64,000 bases of DNA from Flaveria trinervia (lineage: Eukaryota; Streptophyta; Magnoliopsida; Asterales; Asteraceae), in the NCBI GenBank assembly GCA_025506515.1, contig CM046451.1:42055701-42119700 (forward strand), written 5' to 3'. Both the position numbers and the translations under genes were made by a program. Under the pieces are notes generated by a model that was given only the letters and a program-made list of their open reading frames with translations, was not told the DNA's origin and searched no databases. Shown here one piece after another: positions 54,491 to 64,000 of the stretch (the stretch's first letter is position 1; every line of letters begins with the position of its first letter).

Positions 54491-57110
54491 ATGGTAGCCA
54501 TTTCTAAGACTGATATGGAAACTGGAACATGAACAAGTCACCACTGATCACTCTTGACGAGTTTGATACCTGGTGTTTGAGAATTGAAGGTTCCATCAGG
54601 TCTCTTGATTCAAGAATGTGGGAGTCCTTTGAGAATAGACCTTTCATACCCAGCACTCCTTCTGCTACTGGTGCTAGTATGATTCCCAAGGATGTGGCTA
54701 ACTACTCTAATGAAGATATGAAGAGAGTAGAGATTGATAGAAAAGCCATGACAACCCTTCAAACTGCCCTTCCAAACTCTGTGTATAGAGGTTTCAAGAA
54801 GTGCAAAATAGCCAAGCAGCTGTGGGATGCACTGAGACTGATGTATGAGGGTTCCTCTGAAGCCAAGGAGAATAAGAAGGATCCCCTGAAGTAGCAGTTT
54901 GAAAACTTCACCTTTAAAACAGGTGAAACCATGACTCAGCAATACTTCAGGTATGTTGAGATTGTGGATACCCTTGTGGATGGAGGAGTTTCTCTTGAAA
55001 ACAGAGATATTGTAAGGAAGTTCATGTTCTCACTTCCTAGGCAATGGACACACTACTGTGTGGTGATCAAGAGAACTGAAAATCTCAAAACTCTTACTCT
55101 GACAGAGTTATATGGGATTCTCAGTGGCTACCAGATGGAGATGAACATGCAAGGTTCATCTGGCAACTCCAATAATCAAATGGGTTCAGCGTTACATGTG
55201 GTTGAAAGGGATAGCATAGAACCCAATCATTATCTCATATGCTACGCTGACAACTCACCAAAGGGTCCTTTCATCACCTTCCCGGAGACACCAAGGGAGA
55301 AGTACACTCAAGGAAGCCCATTCCAAGAGACAAGTTCTTCTCAAGCTTTTGTGTCTTCTGATGAAAGCTGTGGCAACTCTCTTTTCACTCTTGAAGACCT
55401 GGACTGTATTCATCCAGATGATCTGGAATACATGGAAATAGTCCAGGAGATGGCTCTTCTCACTCACAGAGCCAAGAAGTTCTACAAGACGACTGGAAGG
55501 AAATTTCCAAGCAATGCAACTAGTGGAAAGTTCGGCCTAGACAAAGGCAAAGTCAATTGTTACAACTCTAACTTGATGGGCCATTTTTGCAGAGAATGTA
55601 AGGCACCTAAAACAAGTGGTGGCCAAACACAGTCCAGACCTAACTACACTAATAGAGCTCTCCAGAATGAGAAGTCAAAGCAGCAAGCTGCTGTTGCTGT
55701 TGAAGAAGGAGGCTTTGACTGGAGCTTTCAGTTGGAAGATGCTTCTCCAAAACAAGCATTTATGGCAGATCATGATGAAGCCAAGGTATTGGAACATCTC
55801 TGTACTCCTCAATGCATTGCTAAAGTTAATAGATACGGGTCCTATAACTTGGAGACGAGATCTGACCTTGAGTCCTTAAACATTTTAAAATCTGATTTTA
55901 GAAAGTTTGAAAATGATTATAAACTGAAGATAGAGGACTTAGAGAAAACCATATCAGTTCTAAAACATGAACACATAGATTTTAGGACTCAAATCAAAGA
56001 TCTCGTAACCAAGCTGACTGAGTGCCAGGTTGAGCTTGTGATTAGCAAAGCCAGGGCAGAAAAGAGTGTTCTTGAAGAAGAGACCTTCAAGAACATGATA
56101 TCCTAATCCTTGCACAACAAGGTGTGCTATCAAAATAGGTAGGGACTGGGATCCAATGAGATAGCTACTCCACACACAATCTTGTCAGTAAGACCTCCTA
56201 GGTTTGGAACTTGTGAAGATGAGCTTCCTCTTATAGATCCTATGAGTGAAGACGATGAAGAAGAGATAGTGAAGAATTCCTCTAAGAAGAGTGAAGAGGA
56301 GGATTCCAAGAAGGGCCACTTCCTTCTGAGGAGAAGAAGAAGATTGTGATGACCAAGTCCATGAGAAAGAACTTGATCAGAAAGAGCAAAAGAAAGGCAA
56401 GGAAGGCTCAAGAGATCAAGGCTACTTTTGACTATAAGCAGTAACAAGAAGAAGACCGATTTGCTGTGTACCACTGCTGCACAGCCTGGACCGTCAAACT
56501 CCAAGAACAGTTCTTAGCCCAAAAGGACTGTCTCAGCATCTTCAAAGATGAAGGTGGAGAAGGGATGTGATCAAAGACAGTCTTGTTCCCAGCAAAAGAC
56601 TCTTATGAAGAAGAAAATAGTCTGTGTCATGTGTGAAAGTATCACTCACATTGCAAAAGATTGTCGTTACTATCCTAAAGGTACTGCCCATATGACCAAC
56701 ACAAAGACTTCAAAGAGTTCCATGAAGATTCAAGTTTCAGAAGGAAAATTTGTTTCCTTTGGAAGCTCCAAATCTAAGAAGAAGGCAAGTGGAAAATTAC
56801 CCTCGTAAGATAAGTTGGTCTCGGAAGAAAGGAGTTCTTCCGAAGCACTAAAGTCTGCTGCAGTGTCTGCAGAATCTTCCAAAGATTCAGTCATCAAAAC
56901 TTCAAAACTCCCAAAAGGTTCCAAAGTTTTGAAGGTCAAGTCCAAGACTCCAAAGGTGGCGTGGAAGTCTAAGAAAGATCAAGTGACTGAGAATTCTCCA
57001 TCAACAACAGCTAAAGATCCTCTTAGTACAACCATAGGATCTATTACTGTTGCATTACCTTTGTTAATGAGCCCAAGACAAGCAAGGCTTGGGTTTCCAA
57101 ATGTAACTAA
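54491..57110 (+). pseudogene. gag: gag of S2d, degenerate
   Basis: ATG at 54491 (MVAISKTDMETGT), shifted after 14 codons by a one-base loss relative to S2b. Capsid: RMWESFENRPF, KIAKQLWDALRLMYEGSS, TAG at 54892-54894, then 54931-56106 open for 391 codons (FSLPRQWTHYCVVIKRTENL, LTELYGILSGYQ). The first knuckle has lost a Cys (CYNSNLMGHFCREC). Coiled coil KIEDLEKTISVLKHEHIDF near 55930. After a TAA at 56104, Glu/Lys-rich sequence continues. The second knuckle CVMCESITHIAKDC is at about 56623-56664, and the end K-A-W-V-S-K-C-N at TAA 57108-57110. Confidence 0.9.
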
Positions 57111-57130
57111 TCATTTTCTTTGTGCAGGGA
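57098..57130 (+). promoter_or_regulatory. Splice-acceptor-like site at gag/protease boundary (S2d)
   Basis: TAACTAATC (CTRAY match containing the gag TAA), then the T-rich ATTTTCTTTG and TGCAG|GG with AG ending at 57127, 17 nt after the stop. The protease frame opens in -1 relative to gag. Confidence 0.5.
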
Positions 57131-60100
57131 CAGCTAAAGAGAAACAAAAATGTCTGGATCATAGACAGTGGATGTTCTAGGCACATGACAGGCAATAGGT
57201 CACTACTCTAAAACTTTGAAAGGATTGATGGAGGACCAGTTGCTTTTGGAGGAGATGAAGGTGGTTACATTTCTGGAAGGGGAATGGTCACAAATGGTAA
57301 GCTCAGCATTGAAAAGGTAAACTTTGTCAAAGAGCTTGGGTACAATCTTCTAAGTGTATCCCAATTCCGTGATCAGAGTCATAACATGCTCTTTACTGAG
57401 CATGAGTGCATTGTTCTCAAGCCTGGTGTGGTCATTTCTCATGAGCACATTCTGCTTAGAGCCCCCATGAAAGGGAACATGTACAAGATGGATTTGCAAG
57501 AAACATCTCCCTCTGGAGAAGTTTTATGCTTTCTATCTAAAGCCAATAGTGATAAGTCTTTCCTATGGCATAAAAGAATGTGCCATGTAAACTTTAAGAA
57601 CATGAATAAATTAATTAAGAATGATTTGGTAACTGGAATACCAAAGAAAGAGTTTACAAGTGATGACCATTGTGTTGCATGCCTGAAAGGGAAGCAACAT
57701 AAGGTATCTCACAAGCCAAAGGAAAGGAACTCCATCACTACACGCCTACACTTGTTACATATGGATCTCTTTAGCCCCACTAGTGTAATAAGTCTAGGAA
57801 GGACCTCTTATTGTTTGGTGATGATAGATAACTTTACAAGATTCACTTGGGTCTTTTTCCTTAGAACTAAGGATGAGACTCCTGAGGTTCTGAAGAATTT
57901 CATCTTAAAGATTGAGAATCAATCTGATCACAAGGTCAAGATCATAAGATGTGATCAAGGAACTGAAATTAAGAACCAAATCCTTGATACATTCTGTGAT
58001 GAAAAGGGTATTACAAGACAATACAGAGCTCCGAGGACTCCTCAGTAGAATGGTGTTGCTGAGAGGAGAAACAAACACTGAATGAAGCTGCAAGAACCAT
58101 GTTGTCTGACTTTAAGTTGCCTATGACCTTCTGGGTAGAGGCAGTCAACATTGCCTCCTATGTACAGAACATAGTTTTAGTGGTCAAGACTCATGGCAAG
58201 ACTCCGTATGAACTTTGGCATAAGTGGAAACCTTTCATTAGTTTTCTCAGGTCATTTGGATGTCCTTGCACTATCTTGAATACCAAAGATCAAATTGCCA
58301 AGTTTGCTGAGAAATTAGATGATGGACACTTTATTAGATACTCTTCTCAAGCTAAGACTTATAGAGTATACAATCTCAGAACTAGAATTATTGAGGAGTT
58401 AGCCAATGTGATCTTCAATGAACACACACCCTGTGTGGTTGGTTCTGGTCTTGAATGGCTATTTGATCTTGATTTAGTTACCAACTGTTTTAACAAATCT
58501 TGTGAGAATGTTTCGGGATCTACAGAAAATTTAAATACATGTGATCATGATCCAAGATTTGAGCTAAGAAGACCTTCAAGTCATACATCTTCAGCTCCAG
58601 TTGGAACTACTTCTGCTAATGAGGTTTCTATCAGCACTACAATGACAAAATCAGCTTATACATCTGGGGTGCCTTCAAATTCCAACTCAGAGGCTCCACA
58701 ACCAGATAAGAACATCTCAATTGTGGAAGTCATCAATGGTGGTGGGGGCAGTGATCAAGAATTTCTTGATGCTACTAACCACACCATAGATGACAACATC
58801 AATGATGTCACACACTGCTTGGATCAAGCTTCTCTTGATAAGTGTGCTGATATGGTGGGAGAAACATCTCTGCTAGATCTAAATTTCTCTAATTTAGATC
58901 TTTCTCAGCAACTTGCTGTGATCCCTCAGCGTAGGATCCACAAGTCTCACCCCACCACAAACATCATTAGAGATGTTGTCACTGGGGTAAGAACAAGAGG
59001 ACAAACCCATGAAGCAAATGTTTGTCTTCACTCTTGTTTCTTATCCTAGATAGAGCCAAAGAAAGCTGATGAGGCTCTAAAGGATGGAAGTTTGGTTGAA
59101 GCTATGCAACAAGAGCTGCTTCAATTCAAAATGCATAAAGTTTGGAACCTTTGTCCTCTTCCTTATAGGAAGACTACCATTGGAACCAAATGGGTGTTTA
59201 GGAACAAGAAAGATGATAGAGGAATCATTATCAAGAACAAAGCTAGACTAGTTGTTCAAGGGTACACACAAGAAGAAGGGATTGACTACACTGATGTCTT
59301 TTCTCCAGTAGGAAGATTAGAAGCTGTTAGTATATTCCTAGCATTTGCTGCATCTAAGAACTTCAAGGTCTTACAGCTTGATGTGAAGTGCGTCTTTCTA
59401 TATGGAGTGATTGATGAAGAGGTATATGTTAAACAGCCACCTGATTTTGTAGATCCTGATCATCCGGATTATGATTGCAAGCTTAACAAAGCTCTTTATG
59501 GGCTGCATTAGGCACCCAAGAAGTGGTATGAGACACTGTCTGAGTATCTTTGCAAACATGGATACAGGAGAGGTACCATAGATGGAACTCTCTTCATCAA
59601 AGGACAAAGAAATGACATTATGTTAGTTCAAGTGTATGTGGATACATCATCTTTGGTTTAACTAATCCAAAGCTTTGTAAAGACTTTAAGAAGCTGATGA
59701 AAGACAGATTTGAAATGAATGCCATGGGGGAACTCAATTTCGTTCTAGGAATTCAAGTGAAGCAAGTTGAAGATGGCATCTTCATAAGTCAGTAAAGTAT
59801 GTTCAGGACATACTCAAGAGATTCAACATGACTGATTGTAAGATTGCTAAGACACCCATAGCCAAAAACCACTCCCTTGGACCTTATCTTGAGGGTGAGT
59901 ACGTAGATGAACACATATACAGGGCTATGATTGGGTCTCTTATGTATCTTACTGCTAGCAGGCCTGATATTATGTTTGCTACATGTATTTGTGCAAGATA
60001 TCAAGCCAACCCCAAGATATCTCACCTCATTACTGTTAAGAGGATTCTTAGATACCTCAAAGGTGCCTCAACACGTGGTTTACGGTACCCAAAGAATCCT

Positions 60101-60576
60101 GACTTCAATCTGTATGCTTATACAGATAGTGATTATGGTGGTTGCAACATGACTGTAAAGTCTACATCTATGGGATGTCAGTTCCTTGGTGGAAGGTGGT
60201 CTCATGGCAATGCAAGAAACAATCCTTTGTCTTTGCATCAGCTGCTAAAGCTAAATACATTGCTGCTGCAAGCTGCTGTGCTCAAGTGCTTTGGATTCAG
60301 AATCAGATGCTGGACTATGGGTTAAATTTCAAGGAGACTCCCATTCATATAGACAACAACAGTGCTATCTCAATCATAGAGAATCTTGTGCAGCACTCAA
60401 GGACCAAACACATCAATATCAGGTATCATTTAATATGAGATAACTATGAAAAGGGATTAATTAAACTAGTCAAAGTTCACACAGATGAACAATATGTTGA
60501 TCTGTTTACAAAGGCTTTTGATGAACAGAGATTTAAATATCTAATATCAGCTATTGGGATGATCAACTTTGAGTAG
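57128..60576 (+). pseudogene. pol: pol (PR-IN-RT-RNase H) of S2d, degenerate
   Basis: Protease: NVWIIDSGCSRHMTGNRS near 57150. Integrase (57284-58048 open): HKRMCHVNFKNMN with CVACLKGKQHK, core DNFTRFTWVF (DD changed to DN) and IIRCDQGTEIKN. TAG replaces Gln at 58046-58048, and a one-base loss lies near 58077. C-terminal linker region 58099-59049, where TAG replaces Gln at 59047-59049. RT: GTKWVFRNKKDD, NKARLVVQGYTQEEGIDYTD, TAG for Gln at 59509-59511, and a one-base deletion inside the YVDD motif near 59641 that destroys the active site frame. RNase H ends GMINFE at TAG 60574-60576, with a stop in HLI*DNYEK near 60436. Confidence 0.9.
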
Positions 60577-60599
60577 GCTTTTCTTAAAACTAATTCTTA

Positions 60600-61090
60600 T
60601 TATTTCTTAACACATGTGTGCCCTAAGTTGTCTAGTTTATCACTTTCATAAGCTCATGTTTTCTTTGGATAAAAATTTCTTTTTGAAGATTTTCCTTAGA
60701 TTTTTGAAAAAAATTCTGATACTTCGGAAGTTATGCTTTTAACTTCGGAAGCAAATCACGCCTTCAAAATAAATAACTAAGAAATTTACCTTCGGAAGAG
60801 GATTCAGATCTATCTTTCGAAGCTTAAATACTTGTCTCAGACGCTTACTTGTTTTCAAGGACCATTTACTTCTGAAGCAAAATTAACTCTCGGAAGCTTT
60901 GTTGTTTCATATACAAAGCAATCAAGTTTTAATTTCTCTTTTGAAACAAAATTCTCAAAACTCTCAGGAAATTCTTCCGATGTCATTTTAGCTTCGGAAG
61001 CTTTTTAATTAAAACATTTGAAGATAATTAATCTTCGGAAGCTTTTTAAATTCCAAGAAAACTACCTTTTAAGCAAAAGTAAACTACTTT
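60600..61090 (+). repeat. Family-2 CTTCGGAAG spacer between pol and ORF3 (S2d)
   Basis: Words ACTTCGGAAG, CTTCGGAAGAGG, CTTTCGAAGC and CTCGGAAGC recur from 60720 to 61045. The stretch 61090-61320 is a pyrimidine-rich leader without palindromes. No TATA box like that of family 1 is obvious. Confidence 0.75.
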
Positions 61091-61321
61091 TTTAGAGGTG
61101 GGACTGACATCCGGATTTCAAAGTTTATCCTTTTTCATTAAACTTTATCTGAAATCCTTTTCACATATTAACCCAACAGTTTCCCCCTCTTTCTATCATC
61201 TATTCTTCCTCCAAACCTAAAACCCAAATTTTTCTCTGAAATTTCTTTCTTCCTTCTTTCTTCATCTTTAAGCTACCTCACAATTGCCAATCTCGCTCAT
61301 AGAAATGATCCCAACATTACC

Positions 61322-64000
61322 ATGCAGCTACACAGGCAATGTAATCAGGTTGCTCTGTTAAGTTCTGAGAAAGATCCTCACTTCTCAGATGTTTGTCAAT
61401 TCATAGCTTTGTCCAACTACTTCACCTCCCTAACCATTGATCCTCCACTCTATGAGGATCATCTGCTTGAATTTTGGAAAACCAGCCAAGAGGTTGTCAT
61501 GGATGGGGAGAAGGCATGTCTGCCACAATGTAGGGGAGAATAGTCTTCATCACTCCGGCCATCATCAACAGGCATCTTCAGTTGGATGATGAAGAAGTTG
61601 AGGTGTTCTTCCCAAAGGAAGTTGTTAATCATTCCTTTGAGCAGATGGGATATGAGGGAGATTTCTCTGTAAAGACCTTTAGGAAAGGGAAGCTCTCATC
61701 CTAGTGGAGATTCCTGCTCCATGTGGTCATCCACAGCTTATCAAACAAGCATGGTGGATGGGACCAGATTCCTGAGGATCTCTCCTTCATCATCCATGGA
61801 ATGATTCAGGGGGGTCAAGTTTAGGAATTTTCAGTTTGTTTATACCAACTTTCTTGCTAACTTAGACTCCTTAGAATACTACATGTTTCCTAGATATGTC
61901 GAGTACATTCTTAACTGTGAACTAGGCTCACAGTTAAGGGAAACAGGTAACATTCTTAAACTGGGACAGATAAGCTTGACATCTTTAAAATACTGAGAAA
62001 GCCCACTGTTGGCTTCTCTGGGGTAGAAACAGCCCTAGTCCCAAAAATGTTAGAGCTCATTGCTCAAGGTGACAACCTAGCAACACAAGCTAGCGTTGAA
62101 CCCACACCTACTATTTCCCTACCACCTCAACAGACCACTCCCATCTCTTCAAGTATTAGTGTTGAGGTTCCTTATGCTCAGCTTGATGAGCTCATTAGCC
62201 CAACTGCCTAAGCCATCACTCTGAGTCTTAACACTCAAGTGATCAACCTTCAGGGGACAGTTACCATCCCCAGCCTATAGATCTCAACCTACCAATCCCC
62301 AACCTTGATTTCTATACTGATGAAGATCTAGGTTTCAGTGAGTACCATGATTCTCTCTTCTTTTCCCCTACTCAAAGAGAGATGAGTGCTTCTGAGGCTC
62401 TTATTTCTAGCTCCCATCAGTCATCTACTACTGAGGTAGACACTTCTGAACCTGTTCAGGATGTCCATATGGAAAAGGCTCTCACTTCTGAAAGTGATTA
62501 CATCATTAAGACCTCAACCATGGCAACTCAGCCCACTGAAATCTCAACTGAGATTGCTAGTGTGCAGAGGAAAACTAGCAACCAAGAACCTGAAACTGTG
62601 GGGAGAGAGAGGACTTTGGTCCAGTCATCTCATCCCCCAATGATTCTTCTGATGAAGATGAGGGGAACGTAAGACTAAAGGTGCACAAACTGTCTAAAAC
62701 ATGCTCCTATTTAGTCTCCAAGGTTAGTCACCCTAAATCTCATATGACTACCTTACATAACAGGATCAATGATCAACAACATGAGATTTCATATCTTAAG
62801 GAAAAACTAGTTGGGAGACCCTTAAGAAGAGCTCAACCAGGAACACAAGAACCTGTGGATGTGATTGACCTATCTTCTATCTCACCTATACAAGTGGGTG
62901 ATGCTACCAAAAAGGGGGAGAAAGTCATTACAGCTATAGAACATGGGAGTTCTTTAGAGAGAGTGGATATTAAGGACTCACCATCCTCACTTGCAATTGT
63001 GCATGCTCAGCAACCTCCTCAAATTCACATTGATGTGGACTACACAGACTCCTTCATACAGAGTCTGTTTGAGGATGGGATACCAAGAGCTATGTCATCT
63101 TCACCATCTTCCAATCACATCATTGGGTGGAGGTATGACAGCATCAGGAAAGCCCTAATCATCATAAGAGTTCATGAACAGCAAGAAGTCTTAAATTTTT
63201 AGACTTTGAACTACTATGAAGGTCTAGATCTAGTCAACATGCCACTTGTCAATCCAAGAAAATCAAGACAAGCTGACAGGCTGGCTCAAAGAATCAAAGA
63301 CAGGATCACTGCAGAGTTCAGCTTCAAAAAGAGACTCAGGCAATCAAGCAATGCCATCGGTCAACTAGATGTTGAGGTAGACCCTAAGACTAGTTTCATA
63401 GGGGAAACCTTGACTAAAGGCGTAGTGGCAGAACCTGAGAGCCCTGTCTCATCCTCACCAACTGCTGCAGAGATTCACATTCCTTTTGAGACACCTGCTA
63501 GTGAAGGTGCTTCTCAACCTCTTTCTAGCCAGAGCTCAGAAGCTGCATCAAGCAATGAAGGCCAAAGCTCTCTCCACCTTGAGTCACAAAGGTCTATGAG
63601 TGATAAAGGGAAAAGAAAAAATGACATCTAAGGAGATTGAGGAGGAGGAGAGAGAGAGAGAGGAAAAGGAGGCTGAGGGGTGAAAGTTCCTCTGGTGAGT
63701 CTTCAAGACTCATGGAGTCTGCTATCAGGGCTGCCCCCAGACCAGATACTCAGAATGATGAGATAAGGGCAGTGAGGATAAATGATCCGCAGACAAGGAA
63801 CTATGACATAGACAGTGTCATTTCTCTCCCCTTAGATGAGTTGAATGAACTGGTTGACCTGGAAAGGTCAAGGGAGAAGAAGGAGGCAGAAGATGCAAAG
63901 CTTCTAGTACAAATAAAAGAAGAGAGAAAAAAGAAAAGATTGTACAAACATGTGCCTACCCTCTCCCCAGTTCAAGAAAGTCCTGCACAAGAGGATGTGG
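61322..64000 (+). pseudogene. ORF3 (env-like) of S2d, degenerate, runs off window
   Basis: ATG at 61322 (MQLHRQCNQVALLSSEKDP). The N-terminal domain matches S2c (SNYFTSLTIDPPLYEDHLLE against the S2c YYTALTVNPTIYSNHMSEFW). After frameshifts, YYMFPRYVEYILNCEL is seen near 61880. A Pro/Thr/Ser linker follows, then heptad-like sequence near 62740-62810, IIGWRYDSIRKALIIIRVHE (63120-63200), a Ser-rich part (63206-63631) and a Glu/Arg-rich block with SLPLDELNELVDLERS near 63830, the counterpart of LLPLEELVDLEKA in S2c and S2a. Stops or frameshifts lie near 61541, 61700, 62210, 62280, 62672, 63200 and 63631. Function is unknown. Confidence 0.75.

Larger units (their letters stand above)
53807..64000 (+). 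mobile_element. Ty1/copia Sirevirus-like element S2d (family 2), 3' end outside window
   Basis: Split 5' LTR, PBS, gag, protease, integrase, RT, RNase H, CTTCGGAAG spacer and ORF3 running off the right edge. The first part of its LTR should lie left of S2c but was lost with the S3b-associated deletion. Its protein is closest to S2b. Stops and frameshifts affect every region. Confidence 0.9.

Overview
The window is a dense cluster of retrotransposons from a flowering plant. I found no host protein-coding gene, rRNA or intact tRNA. Almost everything recognisable belongs to Ty1/copia elements with Sirevirus-like structure: long gag with coiled coil, gag-PR-IN-RT-RNase H order, a PBS matching initiator-tRNA-Met (TGGTATCAGAGC), and a third ORF (ORF3, often called env-like) between pol and the 3' LTR. 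The protein flavour recalls Asteraceae copies, but that is recollection and was not tested. Every copy has stops, frameshifts or truncations, so none looks autonomous as it stands.

Layout. (1) 1-8470, minus: family-1 element S1a (ORF3 5' end, pol, gag, 5' LTR); its 3' end lies left of the window. It is inserted in the integrase of (2) 8471-16709, plus: family-1 element S1b (pol, spacer, ORF3, 3' LTR). S1b in turn interrupts (3) a minus-strand LTR, probably Ty3/gypsy, at 16710-17632. (4) 17633-19100: AT-rich DNA with a tRNA-like element. (5) 19100-22708, minus: family-3 fragment S3a (gag and 5' LTR). (6) 22709-24142: gypsy-like LTR split by a family-1 solo LTR (23132-24042) with a perfect 5-bp target duplication. 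(7) 24826-27600, plus: family-2 fragment S2a (end of ORF3, piece of 3' LTR) carrying a 649-bp hAT-type MITE. (8) 27615-29128: probable gypsy LTR piece with a degenerate repeat array. (9) 29171-33168, plus: family-2 element S2b (5' LTR, gag, part of integrase). (10) 33194-41482, minus: family-3 element S3b, inserted in the 5' LTR of (11) 41483-53806, plus: family-2 element S2c, which is itself inserted in the 5' LTR of (12) 53807-64000+, plus: family-2 element S2d.

The three families share the same plan, but each has its own palindromic words packed into the LTRs, leaders and pol-ORF3 spacers: TCAGTAGTT/AACTACTGA in family 1, CTTCCGAAG/CTTCGGAAG in family 2, and TCAGTCGTGCGACTGA or CATTCG..GCGAATG in family 3. 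Two features stand out as possible gene-expression devices. First, at the gag-protease boundary of all four copies that keep it, a gag stop codon lies in or next to a branch-point-like CTAAY, followed 16-21 nt later by a T-rich tract and TGCAG|GG, like an intron 3' splice site. Second, ORF3 in both family-1 copies has its own TATAAATA box 60-80 nt upstream of its ATG. ORF3 shows coiled coils and basic clusters but no evident signal peptide or membrane segment.
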